DNA of 64,000 bases from Paenibacillus bovis (GTDB taxonomy: Bacteria > Bacillota > Bacilli > Paenibacillales > Paenibacillaceae). The notes beneath the pieces were generated by a model. That model saw only the letters and a list, made by a program, of their open reading frames with translations. It had not been told where the DNA came from and searched no databases. The position numbers and the translations under genes were made by a program. The stretch covers positions 5,115,001-5,179,000 of the forward strand of contig NZ_CP013023.1 of assembly GCF_001421015.2 (NCBI RefSeq), written 5' to 3'. The first letter of the stretch is position 1, and each line of letters starts with the position of its first letter. Of the stretch, positions 8,802-19,476 are shown one piece after another.

Positions 8802-9197
8802 TTATACGCGACGACGTTTTGGTGGACGGCATCCGTTATGCGGGATTGGAGTTACATCCTTGATCAGGTTAACTTCCAGACCAGCTGCTTGCAGGGAACG
8901 AATTGCTGCTTCACGTCCAGCACCTGGACCTTTAACCATAACTTCAACAGCTTTCATGCCGTGTTCCATAGCTGCTTTAGCTGCTGTTTCAGCTGCCAGT
9001 TGTGCTGCGAATGGAGTGGACTTACGGGAACCTCTAAATCCAAGACCGCCGGAGCTAGCCCAGGAAATGGCATTACCATGAGGATCCGTAATAGTAACGA
9101 TCGTATTGTTAAACGTGGAACGAATGTGTGCCACGCCAGATTCGATATTTTTACGGTCGCGACGCTTAGTACGTACGACTTTTTTAGCTTTAGCCAT
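8802..9197 (-). CDS. rpsK: 30S ribosomal protein S11
   Basis: A 131-residue protein of the 30S platform near the E site. [15 protein letters not shown], the [14 protein letters not shown] stretch and C-terminal [13 protein letters not shown] are all present, so the protein is full length. It follows rpsM by 16 bases. A GC-rich stem in the 133-base gap before rpoA may adjust the relative expression of the two genes. Confidence 0.99.
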   Translation of the reverse strand: MAKAKKVVRTKRRDRKNIESGVAHIRSTFNNTIVTITDPHGNAISWASSGGLGFRGSRKSTPFAAQLAAETAAKAAMEHGMKAVEVMVKGPGAGREAAIRSLQAAGLEVNLIKDVTPIPHNGCRPPKRRRV

Positions 9198-9213
9198 TGC
9201 TCATTAACCTCCC

Positions 9214-9579
9214 TTACTTCTTCTTGTTCGCTACTGTACGACGAGGACCCTTACGTGTACGAGCATTTGTTTTAGTACGTTGTCCACGAACCGGCAGACC
9301 ACGACGGTGACGAACACCACGGTAGCATCCGATTTCGATCAGACGTTTGATATTCAGAGAGATCTCACGACGAAGATCACCTTCTACCTTTGTACTTTCA
9401 ATTGCTTCACGCAGTTTTCCTACTTCATCTTCAGTTAGATCGCGGACACGAGTGTTAAAGTCAATACCTGTACCACTCAGAATTTTCTGGGAAGTCGTTT
9501 TACCGATTCCGAAAATATATGTCAAGGCGATCTCAACGCGCTTATCACGTGGTAAATCTACACCAGCTATACGTGCCAT
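9214..9579 (-). CDS. rpsM: 30S ribosomal protein S13
   Basis: A 121-residue protein at the top of the 30S head, forming the intersubunit bridge with L5. The helix-two-turn-helix core [14 protein letters not shown] is clear, as are [13 protein letters not shown] and a basic tail ending RTVANKKK. It is the first gene after rpmJ, with AGGAGGTGTAGCGTA before its ATG. Confidence 0.99.
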   Translation of the reverse strand: MARIAGVDLPRDKRVEIALTYIFGIGKTTSQKILSGTGIDFNTRVRDLTEDEVGKLREAIESTKVEGDLRREISLNIKRLIEIGCYRGVRHRRGLPVRGQRTKTNARTRKGPRRTVANKKK

Positions 9580-9601
9580 TACGCTACACCTCCTCGATTA
9601 A

Positions 9602-9766
<165 letters not shown>

Positions 9767-9802
9767 TTATCTGCACCACAAATTTATATCACATAAGTAT
9801 CT

Positions 9803-9811
9803 ATTATACCA
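9803..9811 (-). promoter_or_regulatory. Internal extended -10 promoter between infA and rpmJ
   Basis: The minus strand reads TGGTATAAT, an extended -10 (TGn plus TATAAT at 9803-9808) in a 116-base gap. No good -35 is present at 17 bases, which extended -10 promoters tolerate. It would give a transcript for rpmJ-rpsM-rpsK-rpoA-rplQ independent of the S10 promoter. Confidence 0.5.
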
Positions 9812-9831
9812 TAGATTTATGCATTTGTGTT

Positions 9832-10047
9832 TTATTTACGATAAGTTATACGACCTTTTGTCAAATCATAAGGTGAAAGTTGAACTACCACCTTATCTCC
9901 AGTCAGAATACGGATAAAGTGCATCCGCAGCTTACCGGAAACATGAGCAAGAATCTGATGACCATTTTCCAGCTCAACTTTGAACGTTGCATTCGGCAAT
10001 GGTTCAAGAACCACGCCTTCTACCTCAATAACATCCTCTTTAGCCAC
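9832..10047 (-). CDS. infA: Translation initiation factor IF-1
   Basis: A 71-residue OB-fold protein that occupies the A site during initiation. [14 protein letters not shown], the [16 protein letters not shown] strand pair and GRITYRK are typical. The start is GTG at 10047: AAGGAGGAACTCATT is correctly spaced before it, and the sequence then matches the family N-terminus. A longer in-frame ATG upstream lies inside the preceding gene and is not used. Confidence 0.97.
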   Translation of the reverse strand: MAKEDVIEVEGVVLEPLPNATFKVELENGHQILAHVSGKLRMHFIRILTGDKVVVQLSPYDLTKGRITYRK

Positions 10048-10060
10048 AATGAGTTCCTCC

Positions 10061-10357
10061 TTAAACCGTATTTTTTTCGGCAGATTCAACAAACTTGGCA
10101 ACTGCATGACGCAACTTTCCGTTTGTGACCCGTCCGCTTTCTTGCAAACTGTCTACGACTTCGCTGCTTACCACCGGCATCAGCTCCAGATGAAGCAGAT
10201 TCTTCTTCTTCGGCTGATCAAACTTTCGTTTGTTTCCGTCGGCGATATACACGAATTTCTCATCCGATATTGCAATGATTACAGCAGGTTGGCCAGCTCC
10301 CTTACCTTTTGAAACTCTCACAACTTGACCGACCTGCGGGGATGTCCCTGGTTTCAA
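10061..10357 (-). CDS. KOW-domain RNA-binding protein (L14e/YbzG-like)
   Basis: A protein of about 98 residues between map and infA, where Bacillales carry YbzG. The KOW-type segment [20 protein letters not shown] is followed by [17 protein letters not shown] and [13 protein letters not shown], features of the L14e-like group of auxiliary ribosomal or RNA-binding proteins. Its exact role is not established. Two starts are possible: GTG at 10366, directly abutting the map stop (TAGGTG), or TTG at 10357. The latter is preferred because AGGTGA lies 6 bases before it. Confidence 0.85.
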   Translation of the reverse strand: MKPGTSPQVGQVVRVSKGKGAGQPAVIIAISDEKFVYIADGNKRKFDQPKKKNLLHLELMPVVSSEVVDSLQESGRVTNGKLRHAVAKFVESAEKNTV

Positions 10358-10366
10358 AACAATCAC

Positions 10367-11119
10367 CTACGCGTTAAGTTTTGTGAAAATTTCCATACCG
10401 TCCGGTGTAACCGCAACTGTATGTTCAAAATGGGCACACAGTGAGCCATCAACCGTAACTACTGTCCATTTGTCTTCCAACGTTTTCACTTGCCGTCCAC
10501 CAACATTCACCATGGGTTCAATGGCTAGCACCATTCCCGGCTTCAGTCTTGGACCCCGATCATGGATTCCGTAATTCGGAATCTTCGGATCTTCGTGCAA
10601 TTTGGTTCCAATCCCGTGACCGACATACTCTCGTACGACAGACATCCCGGCATCTTCAATAAAACGCTGTATCGCATGCGATATTGTAAACAGACGCACA
10701 TCCGGTTTTACCAGGTCAAGTCCGGCAAATAAAGCCCCTTCTGTAACTTCCAAAAGACGCTTCGCTTCGTCAGAAATTTGTCCTACCGGATAGGTCCACG
10801 CCGAATCACCATGATACCCCTGATACTGAGCTCCAATATCAAAAGTAACGATGTCGCCTTCTTGCAGTTTGCGTTTGCTTGGGAATCCATGAACAAGCTG
10901 CTCATTCACCGAAGCACAAATACTGGCAGGAAAACCATTGTATCCTTTGAACGATGGCAAGGCATTCTGGCTGCGAATATAACGGTTCGCAAGTTGATCG
11001 AGCTCTTCCGTTGTAATCCCTGGCTCGATAGACTGTTTGATCAAAGCGTGTGTTTCCGCTACGATTCGCCCTGCTTCTCGCATAAAGCCAAGTTCTGTTT
11101 CGGATTTGCAAATGATCAT
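10367..11119 (-). CDS. map: Type I methionine aminopeptidase
   Basis: A 250-residue metalloenzyme removing the initiator methionine from nascent proteins. The five metal ligands are recognisable: Asp in VTFDIGAQ, Asp in YHGDSAWT, His in [14 protein letters not shown], Glu in AIEPMV, and Glu in [11 protein letters not shown]. It lacks the N-terminal zinc/SH3 extension of some type I enzymes. It starts 5 bases after adk, so the pair is probably translationally coupled, and GAGAGGTTAAGCGGA precedes the ATG. Confidence 0.98.
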   Translation of the reverse strand: MIICKSETELGFMREAGRIVAETHALIKQSIEPGITTEELDQLANRYIRSQNALPSFKGYNGFPASICASVNEQLVHGFPSKRKLQEGDIVTFDIGAQYQGYHGDSAWTYPVGQISDEAKRLLEVTEGALFAGLDLVKPDVRLFTISHAIQRFIEDAGMSVVREYVGHGIGTKLHEDPKIPNYGIHDRGPRLKPGMVLAIEPMVNVGGRQVKTLEDKWTVVTVDGSLCAHFEHTVAVTPDGMEIFTKLNA

Positions 11120-11124
11120 TCCGC

Positions 11125-11769
11125 TTAACCTCTCAGCAATGACACAATATCCTGTGATACTACGTCAATGCCTTGTTCGCCATCAATATCTCTCAAAAGG
11201 TTGCGATCGCCGTAGTAAGCGAGCAAAGGCGCCGTCTTGTTGCCATACTCGTCAAGGCGGGTTGCTACACTCTCTTCGTTATCATCAGCTCTTTGATAGA
11301 GTTCCCCGCCATCGATATCACATACGCCTTCTTGCTTCGGCGGATTGAATACGATGTGGTAAGTAGCACCACAGGTTCTGCAGATGCGTCGTCCGGTAAT
11401 ACGAACGAGCAGCTTATCCCGGTCTACTTTTAGATTGATTACGTGGTCCAGCTTACGGTCCATTGCCGCCAGCATTTTATCCAGTGCTTCAGCCTGAGCC
11501 AAAGTTCTAGGATAACCGTCAAGCAAAAAACCTTTTTCACAGTCAGGTTGAGCGAGCCGCTCTTCCACGATTCCATTGGTTACATCATCCGGTACCAGCA
11601 AACCCTGATCGATGAATTCTTTGGCTTTTACTCCGATTGGAGTTTCCTGTTTGATCGCCAGACGAAATGCATCGCCTGTAGAAATATGAGGAATGCCCAG
11701 TTCTTTCACAATCACAGCGGCTTGTGTTCCTTTACCTGCTCCCGGAGGTCCCATGAATATAATGTTCAC
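11125..11769 (-). CDS. adk: Adenylate kinase
   Basis: A 214-residue enzyme interconverting 2 ADP with ATP and AMP. It has the P-loop [11 protein letters not shown] at the N-terminus, the AMP-binding STGDAFR and the [12 protein letters not shown] region. The LID domain contains C-x2-C, then Cys-x2-Asp (VCDID), the Cys3-Asp zinc set found in Gram-positive long-form kinases. It follows secY in the spc operon. Confidence 0.98.
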   Translation of the reverse strand: MNIIFMGPPGAGKGTQAAVIVKELGIPHISTGDAFRLAIKQETPIGVKAKEFIDQGLLVPDDVTNGIVEERLAQPDCEKGFLLDGYPRTLAQAEALDKMLAAMDRKLDHVINLKVDRDKLLVRITGRRICRTCGATYHIVFNPPKQEGVCDIDGGELYQRADDNEESVATRLDEYGNKTAPLLAYYGDRNLLRDIDGEQGIDVVSQDIVSLLRG

Positions 11770-11820
11770 GCTTCGTCACTCCCCCTAAAACTACTCTTGC
11801 AAGAACAGCACGAAAGGTGC

Positions 11821-11852
11821 CGGATATGAATGGGACACCCCATTCAGCCGGA
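11821..11852 (-). other. Hairpin between secY and adk
   Basis: In the minus direction CCGGCTGAATGGG pairs imperfectly with CCCATTCATATCCGG. There is no U-run afterward, so it is more likely an RNA-processing or stability element than a terminator within the spc operon. Confidence 0.45.
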
Positions 11853-11861
11853 ACCTGCCGT

Positions 11862-13160
11862 CTATTTATTGATAAAACCCTTATAATGGCGTTTGATAAG
11901 CTGACTTTCGATCGTTTTCATCGTATCCAGTGCGACCCCGATAACGATGAGCAGTGAAGTACCACCGATCTGAACGGATTTAGGCAGACCGGAGATTGCT
12001 CCCAGGAATACCGGTAATACCGAGATGAGCGCCAGGAACAGAGAACCGGTCATGGTCAAACGAGTCATGACACGAGTCAAGTAAGTAGCCGTAGGCTTGC
12101 CTGGACGAACGCCTGGAATATAACCGCCGTTCTTCTTCATATTATCTGCCATTTGTGTAGGATTCATTTGCACAAATGTATAGAAGAAAGTAAATCCAAT
12201 AATCATTATAACATACAGCACCATACCGAGCGGCTGATCATACCAAAGATTCTTGGTAATCCATTGTGCCCAGCCATGAGTAGACCAAAAGCTTGCTATA
12301 ATGATCGGGAATTGAAGCAGGGATACAGCGAAGATTACAGGGATAACACCAGCCGAATTGATTTTCAGTGGAATATGTGTATTCTGACCGCCATACATTT
12401 TGTTACCTACAACGCGTTTTGCATATTGCACCGGAATTTTCCGAATCCCTTGCTGGATAAAGATAACACCGATAACAATCAAAATCACGACAATAACAAC
12501 GACAACCAGTTTCACAACGTTCATGAACGTCTGACCTGGTGCCAAGAAATCCGATTGAACCATATCGCGAATGTGCTGTGGAATTGCTGCCACGATCCCC
12601 GCGAAAATGATAATCGAGATCCCGTTACCAATTCCTTTTTCAGTGATCTGCTCGCCGAGCCACATCAGGAAAGATGTACCGGCCGTCAATACAAGTGCAA
12701 TCAGAACATAACTCCAGATAGTAGCACCTGGAATCATTTCTGTATTGTATAAACGGTTAAAGCCGATCGATGTACCAAAGGCCTGAATAAGACCCAGAAT
12801 AACTGTTCCGTAGCGAGTAATCTGTGCTAGCTTCTTTTTACCGTGTTCCCCTTGTTTTGCCCATTCCGCAAATTTCGGAATGACATCCATCGACAGTAAC
12901 TGTACGATGATGGACGCTGTGATATACGGCATAATCCCGAGGGCAAAGATCGAGAATCGAGACAATGCTCCTCCGGAGAAGGTATTTAAAAGACCGAATA
13001 ATTCTTGCCCCTGGTTATTTGTGGCAGTGAAAACTTCCGTGTTTACTCCAGGTACTGGTACAAATGAACCGATACGGTAGACAATCAGTACCAGCAGGGT
13101 AAATAGTATCCGATTTCTAAGATCCTCCACCCGCCATATATTCGTCAGGGTCTTGAACAT
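11862..13160 (-). CDS. secY: Protein translocase subunit SecY
   Basis: A 432-residue channel protein of the Sec translocon with ten hydrophobic segments, the first at about residues 18-36. TM2/plug and cytoplasmic loop signatures PYITASIIVQLL, GIGNGISIIIFAGI and GGYIPGVRPG (loop C5, SecA/ribosome contact) are present. Its ATG overlaps the rplO stop by one base (TAATG), the usual translational coupling. adk and map follow. Confidence 0.98.
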   Translation of the reverse strand: MFKTLTNIWRVEDLRNRILFTLLVLIVYRIGSFVPVPGVNTEVFTATNNQGQELFGLLNTFSGGALSRFSIFALGIMPYITASIIVQLLSMDVIPKFAEWAKQGEHGKKKLAQITRYGTVILGLIQAFGTSIGFNRLYNTEMIPGATIWSYVLIALVLTAGTSFLMWLGEQITEKGIGNGISIIIFAGIVAAIPQHIRDMVQSDFLAPGQTFMNVVKLVVVVIVVILIVIGVIFIQQGIRKIPVQYAKRVVGNKMYGGQNTHIPLKINSAGVIPVIFAVSLLQFPIIIASFWSTHGWAQWITKNLWYDQPLGMVLYVIMIIGFTFFYTFVQMNPTQMADNMKKNGGYIPGVRPGKPTATYLTRVMTRLTMTGSLFLALISVLPVFLGAISGLPKSVQIGGTSLLIVIGVALDTMKTIESQLIKRHYKGFINK

Positions 13161-13600
13161 TAGATCACCTCGGTTTTACCGCCGGCAGCCTCGATCTTCT
13201 CTACCGCAGATTGAGAGAACTTATTCGCTTTTACAGTCAGTTTTACAGACAGTTCACCGTTGCCCAGGATCTTGATTCCGCTTTTCGCACTTTTTACAAT
13301 GCCTTGCTCCATCAAGAATTCCGGAGTAACCTCAGTATCAGCAGCCAGACTGTTCAGTTCAGCTACATTAACCAGTGCGTACTCTTTACGGGTTGGGTTA
13401 ACAAATCCACGTTTCGGTAAACGACGATACAATGGGTTTTGACCGCCTTCAAATCCTGGACGAACACCGCCGCCAGAGCGTGAATTTTGTCCTTTGTGAC
13501 CACGACCCGATGTTTTACCAGTACCACTACTAGTTCCGCGACCGACACGTTTGCGTTCTTTGCGGGAACCAGGTGCTGGAGAAAGTTCATGCAATTTCAT
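13160..13600 (-). CDS. rplO: 50S ribosomal protein L15
   Basis: A 146-residue protein with the glycine- and arginine-rich N-terminal extension ([19 protein letters not shown]) that threads into 23S rRNA, followed by a globular part with LPKRGF. The start at 13600 follows AAGGAGGTGCAACGAACG; an in-frame GTG earlier lies inside that site. It is coupled to secY. Confidence 0.98.
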   Translation of the reverse strand: MKLHELSPAPGSRKERKRVGRGTSSGTGKTSGRGHKGQNSRSGGGVRPGFEGGQNPLYRRLPKRGFVNPTRKEYALVNVAELNSLAADTEVTPEFLMEQGIVKSAKSGIKILGNGELSVKLTVKANKFSQSAVEKIEAAGGKTEVI

Positions 13601-13646
13601 CGTTCGTTGCACCTCCTTATTGATAATAGGCTAATCTTTCGATCAA

Positions 13647-13832
13647 TTAGCCTTGAATTTCTTTTACAGATACCAAGTGTTTTACTTGGTTAACCATGCC
13701 GCGAATAGCAGCATTGTCTTCTTGGATGACCGAATGGTTCAGTTTACGCAGTCCCAAAGTTTTTACAGTGACGCGTTGGTTTTCTGGACGACCGATCACG
13801 CTACGGACGAGGGTAATTTCCAATTTAGCCAT
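13647..13832 (-). CDS. rpmD: 50S ribosomal protein L30
   Basis: A 61-residue protein of the short bacterial L30 form. [25 protein letters not shown] is the family core, and [21 protein letters not shown] completes the fold. It lies 12 bases after rpsE. Confidence 0.98.
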   Translation of the reverse strand: MAKLEITLVRSVIGRPENQRVTVKTLGLRKLNHSVIQEDNAAIRGMVNQVKHLVSVKEIQG

Positions 13833-13844
13833 GTGATTCCCTCC

Positions 13845-14342
13845 TTAACCGAGCAGCTCTTCGATTGTTTTTCCACGCAGTTTAGCTACATCTTCAGCAC
13901 GTTTCAGGCGAGACAAGCCTTCCAGCGTAGCATTAACCATATTCATGGAGTTCGAAGAACCCAGGGATTTTGTCAAGATGTCACCTACACCAGCAAGTTC
14001 CAGAACAGCACGAACTGGACCACCAGCGATTACTCCAGTACCTTCAGATGCTGGCTTCAGCATTACGCGGCCTGCTCCGAATTTACCGTTTACGAGGTGA
14101 GGAATTGTAGTTCCTACGAGTGGAACGTGTACCAGGTTTTTCTTAGCATCTTCGATACCTTTACGAATCGCATCAGGTACTTCACCGGCTTTACCGAGAC
14201 CAGCACCAACCCAGCCTTTACCGTCGCCTACTACTACCAGCGCGCTAAAGCTAAAACGACGTCCGCCCTTAACTACTTTAGCTACACGATTAATATGAAC
14301 TACTCTTTCAGTAAGTTCTAAAGTATTTGGATCAATACGCAA
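13845..14342 (-). CDS. rpsE: 30S ribosomal protein S5
   Basis: A 165-residue protein at the mRNA entry tunnel that influences decoding accuracy and helicase activity. The N-terminal double-stranded-RNA-binding part ([19 protein letters not shown]) and [14 protein letters not shown] are intact. The spectinomycin-contact loop shows the sensitive-type pattern VVKGGRR. The start is TTG at 14342, preceded by AAGGAGGTAAACGAC. Confidence 0.98.
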   Translation of the reverse strand: MRIDPNTLELTERVVHINRVAKVVKGGRRFSFSALVVVGDGKGWVGAGLGKAGEVPDAIRKGIEDAKKNLVHVPLVGTTIPHLVNGKFGAGRVMLKPASEGTGVIAGGPVRAVLELAGVGDILTKSLGSSNSMNMVNATLEGLSRLKRAEDVAKLRGKTIEELLG

Positions 14343-14369
14343 GTCGTTTACCTCCTTTTTTACAATGTA

Positions 14370-14735
14370 TTAGAATTTAAGACCCGCTTCACGAGCTGCA
14401 TCTGCCAGGGCTTGAATCCGTCCGTGATACAAATAGCCTCCGCGGTCAAATACAACAGACTCGTGTCCTTGTTCAACTGCACGTTTTGCGATCAGCTGTC
14501 CTACTTGAGTAGCAGCTTCAACACTACCGCCGTTTTTGATGTCTTTCAGATCTTTATCCTTAGTGGATGCAGATACCAAAGTTACACCAGCCACGTCGTC
14601 GATTAGTTGAGCATAGATGTGTTTGGAAGAACGGAAAATGTTCAGACGAGGACGCTGAGCAGTACCAGTGATGTTCTTACGAACACGCAGATGTCTTTTC
14701 AGACGAGCTTTATTTTTATCAGCTTTAGTAATCAT
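14370..14735 (-). CDS. rplR: 50S ribosomal protein L18
   Basis: A 121-residue 5S rRNA-binding protein. [31 protein letters not shown] and the C-terminal [11 protein letters not shown]...[11 protein letters not shown] are present. The ATG at 14735 fits the family N-terminus ([11 protein letters not shown]), although its Shine-Dalgarno (AAGGGAG) is rather far, about 14 bases. An ATG 24 bases upstream would add eight unusual residues. Confidence 0.96.
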   Translation of the reverse strand: MITKADKNKARLKRHLRVRKNITGTAQRPRLNIFRSSKHIYAQLIDDVAGVTLVSASTKDKDLKDIKNGGSVEAATQVGQLIAKRAVEQGHESVVFDRGGYLYHGRIQALADAAREAGLKF

Positions 14736-14817
14736 GACTGTATATTTCACTCCCTTCATTTTACCTGAGCCAGCTTCAAGCTAGCTTGCTTGGGGTAATG
14801 AGCCATTATCCCCTAGC

Positions 14818-15360
14818 TTATTTTTTCTTACCAGCTTTACCTTCTTTACGAAGAATACGTTCGCCTTCATACTTGATACCTTTACCTTTGTAAGGTTCTG
14901 GTTCACGTACGGAGCGGATTTTAGCTGCGTAAGCACCTACGCGCTCTTTATCGATACCGTTAACTACGATACGAGTGTTAGTAGGTACATCGAACTCGAT
15001 GCCTGCTTCCGGAGTAATTTCTACCGGGTGAGAGTAACCTACGTTCAGAACGATTTTGTCGCCAGATTTGCTTGCGCGGTATCCGACACCAACCAGTTCC
15101 AGAGCTTTGGAGAAACCAGTAGTTACTCCGCTCACCATGTTACTCACAACACTGCGAGTTGTTCCGTGCAGGGAACGGTGAAGTTTATTGTCAGAAGGAC
15201 GCTCAATCGTGATCACGTTACCTTCAACGTTTACTTTCATGTCTTTGTGAAGCTCACGGGACAGGGTTCCTTTCGGACCTTTTACCGTAAGAGTAGTGTT
15301 ATCCATAGTGATTTCTACACCACTAGGTACTTCAATTGGTTTACGACCAATACGGGACAT
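14818..15360 (-). CDS. rplF: 50S ribosomal protein L6
   Basis: A 180-residue protein with two similar alpha/beta domains, bound near the GTPase centre and sarcin-ricin loop. [14 protein letters not shown] opens the protein. The C-terminal signature reads [14 protein letters not shown] and ends KAGKKK. It follows rpsH by 31 bases and has AAGGAGGTGCAACGCA before the ATG. Confidence 0.99.
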   Translation of the reverse strand: MSRIGRKPIEVPSGVEITMDNTTLTVKGPKGTLSRELHKDMKVNVEGNVITIERPSDNKLHRSLHGTTRSVVSNMVSGVTTGFSKALELVGVGYRASKSGDKIVLNVGYSHPVEITPEAGIEFDVPTNTRIVVNGIDKERVGAYAAKIRSVREPEPYKGKGIKYEGERILRKEGKAGKKK

Positions 15361-15391
15361 TGCGTTGCACCTCCTTATTTTATGACGTTAA

Positions 15392-15790
15392 TTACCAAAC
15401 GTAGCAAATAACTTCGCCGCCGCTTTTGGATTGACGAGCCTCTTTATCGGTTACCACTCCGTTAGAAGTAGAGATAATCGCGATTCCGAGTCCACCCAAT
15501 ACGCGAGGGATTTCATTGCTCTTCGTGTAAACGCGAAGTCCTGGTTTACTGATACGTTTCAGGCCAGTAATTACACGTTCGTTATTTTGACCGTATTTCA
15601 GGAAAATACGGATAATTCCTTGTTTGTTATCCTCAACCATTTCAGCATCACGAATGAAACCTTCACGTTTCAGGATATCAGCAATTTGCTTCTTCATTTT
15701 AGAAGCTGGAACTTCTACCGTTTCGTGACGCACAGTGTTGGCGTTACGAATACGAGTAAGCATATCAGCAATTGGATCTGACATAGACAT
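15392..15790 (-). CDS. rpsH: 30S ribosomal protein S8
   Basis: A 132-residue primary rRNA-binding protein (helix 21). In E. coli it also represses the spc operon. [16 protein letters not shown] and C-terminal [21 protein letters not shown] are intact. Two ATGs occur three codons apart; the first, at 15790, has AAGGAGG with the better spacing. Confidence 0.98.
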   Translation of the reverse strand: MSMSDPIADMLTRIRNANTVRHETVEVPASKMKKQIADILKREGFIRDAEMVEDNKQGIIRIFLKYGQNNERVITGLKRISKPGLRVYTKSNEIPRVLGGLGIAIISTSNGVVTDKEARQSKSGGEVICYVW

Positions 15791-15822
15791 GTGTGTGAAC
15801 CTCCTTCCTGTTAATCAATGGT

Positions 15823-16008
15823 TTACCAGCTTGCTTTTTTCACGCCAGGAATCTGGCCTTTGTATGCCAATTCACGGAAGCAAATACGGCAAATTTTAAA
15901 CTTTTGCAAAACGGAATGTGGACGACCACAACGTTCGCAACGAGTGTAAGCACGCACTTTGAACTTCGGTGTACGTTGTTGTTTAACTTTCATTGAAGTT
16001 TTAGCCAC
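15823..16008 (-). CDS. rpsN: 30S ribosomal protein S14, zinc-binding type
   Basis: A 61-residue short S14 carrying two Cys-x2-Cys pairs ([10 protein letters not shown] and [10 protein letters not shown]). This is the zinc-ribbon C+ form, distinct from the longer zinc-independent paralog induced under zinc limitation in Bacillales. The start is GTG at 16008, correctly spaced after AGGAGGTGTCAGGCGAA; the frame extends four codons further without a start signal. Confidence 0.97.
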   Translation of the reverse strand: MAKTSMKVKQQRTPKFKVRAYTRCERCGRPHSVLQKFKICRICFRELAYKGQIPGVKKASW

Positions 16009-16077
16009 TTCGCCTGACACCTCCTAAAGATTTTCGGAGAAAAAGGGGCTTATATTCGAACCCCGTACATTTCACAA

Positions 16078-16620
16078 TTATTTTACGAAAGGCATTCCCA
16101 ATTGGGTCAGCAGTTCACGGGACTCTTCGTCCGTTTTAGCTGTAGTAACGATAACGATATCCATACCACGTACTTTATCAACTTTATCGTACTCGATCTC
16201 TGGGAAGATCAGTTGCTCTTTCAGACCCAGTGTGTAGTTACCACGACCATCGAACGCTTTGGAAGATACACCGCGGAAGTCACGTACGCGAGGCAGTGTA
16301 ATGTTAACCAGTTTGTCCAGGAAGTAGTACATACGATCGCCGCGCAGTGTTACTTTAACACCGATTGGCATGTTTTCACGCAATTTAAATCCAGCGATGG
16401 ATTTTTTAGCACGAGTGATAACTGGTTTTTGACCAGAGATCAGTTGCAGATCGCTTACAGCAGAATCCAATACTTTGGAGTTCGATACCGCTTCGCCCAC
16501 ACCCATGTTGATAACGATTTTTTCAACTTTAGGGACTTGCATAACAGTCGTGTAGTTGAATTTCGTAGTCAGGGAAGGTACGATTTCGTTCAGGTACATC
16601 TCTTTCATTCTTGAAGCCAT
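16078..16620 (-). CDS. rplE: 50S ribosomal protein L5
   Basis: A 180-residue protein that, with L18, carries 5S rRNA and contacts S13 across the subunit interface. [22 protein letters not shown] and [20 protein letters not shown] are family signatures. The ATG at 16620 is preceded by AAAGGAGGACCTTCCACA. Confidence 0.98.
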   Translation of the reverse strand: MASRMKEMYLNEIVPSLTTKFNYTTVMQVPKVEKIVINMGVGEAVSNSKVLDSAVSDLQLISGQKPVITRAKKSIAGFKLRENMPIGVKVTLRGDRMYYFLDKLVNITLPRVRDFRGVSSKAFDGRGNYTLGLKEQLIFPEIEYDKVDKVRGMDIVIVTTAKTDEESRELLTQLGMPFVK

Positions 16621-16653
16621 TGTGGAAGGTCCTCCTTTCCTTAACAATTAGTA

Positions 16654-17010
16654 TTAATCGATTGTATCTCCGGAGCGCTTAGCCACACGAACTTTTTTGC
16701 CGTTATCCAGTGTTTTGTAACCAACGCGGGTTACTTTTTTTCCGTCCTTAGGATCAACGTGCATTACGTTCGAAACGTGGATAGGTGCTTCTTTCTCAAC
16801 GCGTCCACCTTGCGGGTTCAGCTGAGTTGGTTTTTGATGCTTGGTGATCATATTCACGCCTTCAACCAGTACGCGATTTTCACGAGGATACGCAGCGATT
16901 ACGCGACCTTTTTTACCTTTGTCTTTACCGCTGATTACGATAACCGTATCATCTTTTTTCACGTGCAGCTTGTTGTTGTGAGACTCCAACACTTTTTTCA
17001 CTTTCGCCAT
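16654..17010 (-). CDS. rplX: 50S ribosomal protein L24
   Basis: A 118-residue assembly-initiator protein with a KOW motif ([20 protein letters not shown]). It ends [15 protein letters not shown]. The start at 17010 follows ATAGGAGGTGTACAGAA. It lies between rplN and rplE. Confidence 0.98.
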   Translation of the reverse strand: MAKVKKVLESHNNKLHVKKDDTVIVISGKDKGKKGRVIAAYPRENRVLVEGVNMITKHQKPTQLNPQGGRVEKEAPIHVSNVMHVDPKDGKKVTRVGYKTLDNGKKVRVAKRSGDTID

Positions 17011-17063
17011 TTCTGTACACCTCCTATAACTCACTCAGGCACAGGGCCTTATATCGGTATCGT

Positions 17064-17432
17064 TTAGATGACTTCCGGAGCCAGGGAAACGATTTTCATG
17101 TAATCGCGGTCACGCAGTTCACGAGCAACTGGTCCAAAGATACGAGTACCACGAGGGCCTTTATCGTCTTTGATTACCACTGCTGCATTTTCATCAAATG
17201 CGATGTAAGAACCGTCTTTACGACGTACAGAGCTCTTCGTACGAACAACTACTGCTTTAACTACATCACCTTTTTTGACAACGCCGCCTGGTGTTGCTTG
17301 TTTTACAGAACAAACGATTGTATCGCCGATAGCAGCTGTACGACGTCCAGTACCACCCAATACGCGAATACACATCAGTTCTTTTGCGCCGGAGTTATCG
17401 GCTACAGCCAAACGTGTAAATGGTTGAATCAT
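17064..17432 (-). CDS. rplN: 50S ribosomal protein L14
   Basis: A 122-residue beta-barrel protein at the subunit interface, the contact for RsfS. The complete family sequence runs from [19 protein letters not shown] through [17 protein letters not shown] and [14 protein letters not shown] to a C-terminal LAPEVI. The gap to rpsQ is 37 bases. Confidence 0.99.
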   Translation of the reverse strand: MIQPFTRLAVADNSGAKELMCIRVLGGTGRRTAAIGDTIVCSVKQATPGGVVKKGDVVKAVVVRTKSSVRRKDGSYIAFDENAAVVIKDDKGPRGTRIFGPVARELRDRDYMKIVSLAPEVI

Positions 17433-17469
17433 TTCTAGTTCCTCCTTCCAGGCAACTTATATCAAATCA

Positions 17470-17733
17470 TCAAATGATGATTGCTTCTTCTACAACTTCC
17501 ACCAGTCTCCAGTTTTTATCTTTGGACAGTGGACGAGTTTCCATGATTTTAACAACGTCACCGATTTTCGCAGTGTTGTTTTCATCATGAGCTTTGAATT
17601 TCTTAGTGTACTTAATGCGTTTGTGATACAGATCGTGCTTTTTGTAAGTTTCTACAGCTACAACAATAGTTTTATCCATTTTGTCGCTGACAACTTTGCC
17701 TACCTGTACTTTACGGGCATTACGTTCGCTCAT
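17470..17733 (-). CDS. rpsQ: 30S ribosomal protein S17
   Basis: An 87-residue OB-fold protein important for early 30S assembly. [18 protein letters not shown] and [19 protein letters not shown] are present. It lies in the rpmC-rpsQ-rplN order normal for the S10 operon. Confidence 0.99.
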   Translation of the reverse strand: MSERNARKVQVGKVVSDKMDKTIVVAVETYKKHDLYHKRIKYTKKFKAHDENNTAKIGDVVKIMETRPLSKDKNWRLVEVVEEAIII

Positions 17734-17785
17734 AGTGGGCCTCCTCCCTCAGCTGACGGCAATCACAAGCTCGTCAAATATTGGA

Positions 17786-17986
17786 TTATGAAGTAATTCC
17801 GAGTTCTCTTTCACGAACTACTGTTTTAGCACGTGCAATTTGCTTACGGACTGCGCTAATACGAGTAGGGTTATCCAATTGACCGGTAGCAAGTTGAAAG
17901 CGCAGGTTAAAGAGTTCCTCTTTAAAACCAGCAATCTTTTGCTCGATTTCAGCAGTGGTAAGGTTGCGCAATTCATTAGCCTTCAT
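17786..17986 (-). CDS. rpmC: 50S ribosomal protein L29
   Basis: A 66-residue two-helix protein near the tunnel exit, part of the docking site for trigger factor and [23 protein letters not shown] is the family core. Its ATG at 17986 lies inside the end of rplP (11-base overlap), with GGTGGTG as ribosome site. Confidence 0.97.
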   Translation of the reverse strand: MKANELRNLTTAEIEQKIAGFKEELFNLRFQLATGQLDNPTRISAVRKQIARAKTVVRERELGITS

Positions 17987-18410
17987 TTGCTTCACCACCC
18001 AATTCTTCACGTTTCACAAACTTAGTTTTTACCGGCAATTTATGAGAAGCCAGACGCATTGCTTCACGTGCAATCTCTTCAGATACGCCAGCAAGTTCAA
18101 ACATAATTTTTCCTGGTTTAACGATGGCAACCCATTTTTCTACGTTACCTTTACCGCTACCCATACGAACCTCGAGAGGCTTTTGAGTAATAGGTTTATC
18201 CGGGAAAATTTTGATCCATACTTTACCACCACGTTTGATATAACGAGTCATAGCAATACGGGCAGCTTCGATTTGACGGTTCGTGATCCATGCAGGCTCA
18301 GTAGCTTGCAGGCCGAATTCGCCGAAGTTCAGTTCAGTACCGCCTTTAGCGCGACCAGCCATTCCTGGACGATGCTGTTTACGGTGTTTTACACGTTTAG
18401 GTACCAACAT
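17976..18410 (-). CDS. rplP: 50S ribosomal protein L16
   Basis: A 144-residue protein next to the A-site tRNA elbow. [33 protein letters not shown] and [19 protein letters not shown] are typical. It overlaps rpmC and starts 3 bases after rpsC, indicating tight coupling. Confidence 0.99.
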   Translation of the reverse strand: MLVPKRVKHRKQHRPGMAGRAKGGTELNFGEFGLQATEPAWITNRQIEAARIAMTRYIKRGGKVWIKIFPDKPITQKPLEVRMGSGKGNVEKWVAIVKPGKIMFELAGVSEEIAREAMRLASHKLPVKTKFVKREELGGEANEG

Positions 18411-18412
18411 GA

Positions 18413-19078
18413 TTAGTTGCCTCCTTCCTGAGCAGCTTGTTTCTTAGCCGTAGGAAGAACCTCGCCACGATAGATCCATACTTTTACGCCGATACGGCCG
18501 TAAGTTGTATGAGCTTCAGCTGTACCGTAATCGATATCAGCACGAAGTGTATGCAGTGGAACAGTTCCTTCGCTGTAACCTTCAGAACGGGCGATTTCAG
18601 CACCGCCAAGACGTCCGCTAACGGCTGTTTTGATTCCTTTAGCGCCAGAGCGCATAGTTCTTTGGATCGATTGTTTCAGAGCACGACGGAAAGAAACGCG
18701 ACGTTCCAGTTGTTGTGCAATGCTTTCAGCAACGAGGATAGCATCCAGTTCCTGATTTTTGATTTCGGAAATGTTAATGTGAACTTTTTTACCGCCCGCG
18801 ATTTTAGTCACTTCATTACGAAGTACTTCAACCTCGGAACCACCGCGTCCGATAACCATACCAGGTTTCGCAGTGTTAATTGTAACGTTCACGCGATTAG
18901 CCGCTCTCTCGATTTCGATTCGGGAGACAGCGGACTCCTTCAGTTTCGTCTTCAGGTATTCACGGATACGAACGTCTTCCAGAAGAAGATCGCCGAAGTC
19001 TTTACCAGCATACCATTTAGATTCCCAGTCACGGATAATACCTACACGCAATCCGATGGGATTTACCTTTTGGCCCAC
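18413..19078 (-). CDS. rpsC: 30S ribosomal protein S3
   Basis: A 221-residue protein at the mRNA entry site. The central KH domain includes [19 protein letters not shown]. The C-terminal region carries [19 protein letters not shown]. It begins with GTG at 19078 ([17 protein letters not shown]), preceded by AAAGGAGGGAAAACGT. Confidence 0.99.
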   Translation of the reverse strand: MGQKVNPIGLRVGIIRDWESKWYAGKDFGDLLLEDVRIREYLKTKLKESAVSRIEIERAANRVNVTINTAKPGMVIGRGGSEVEVLRNEVTKIAGGKKVHINISEIKNQELDAILVAESIAQQLERRVSFRRALKQSIQRTMRSGAKGIKTAVSGRLGGAEIARSEGYSEGTVPLHTLRADIDYGTAEAHTTYGRIGVKVWIYRGEVLPTAKKQAAQEGGN

Positions 19079-19093
19079 ACGTTTTCCCTCCTT

Positions 19094-19441
19094 TTATTTT
19101 TCAGTTACCACCAAAGAAATGTGGCTGGTGCGTTTGTTGATCTTACTTGCACGTCCCATTGCACGAGGGCGGAACCGTTTCAAAGTAGGACCTTGGTTAA
19201 CGAAAGCTTCAGAAATGAACAGGTTGTTCACGTCCAGAGATTCGTTTTTCTCAGTGCTGATGAATTCAGCATTGGCGATTGCGGAGTTAAGAAGCTTCTC
19301 AACTACCGGAGATGCAGATTTTGGTGTGTGACGCAGAATTGCGATCGCCTCACCAACCTGCTTTCCGCGGATCAGGTCAACAACCAGTTGAACTTTGCGC
19401 GGAGCGATGCGTACAAACTTTGCATGTGCTTTCGCTTGCAT
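19094..19441 (-). CDS. rplV: 50S ribosomal protein L22
   Basis: A 115-residue protein whose beta-hairpin ([21 protein letters not shown]) lines the exit tunnel constriction and is a macrolide-resistance hotspot. No obvious insertion or deletion is visible there. [16 protein letters not shown] opens the protein. It follows rpsS by 35 bases. Confidence 0.99.
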   Translation of the reverse strand: MQAKAHAKFVRIAPRKVQLVVDLIRGKQVGEAIAILRHTPKSASPVVEKLLNSAIANAEFISTEKNESLDVNNLFISEAFVNQGPTLKRFRPRAMGRASKINKRTSHISLVVTEK

Positions 19442-19476
19442 TGCGTGACCTCCTCTCTTACTTTTACAACACTATA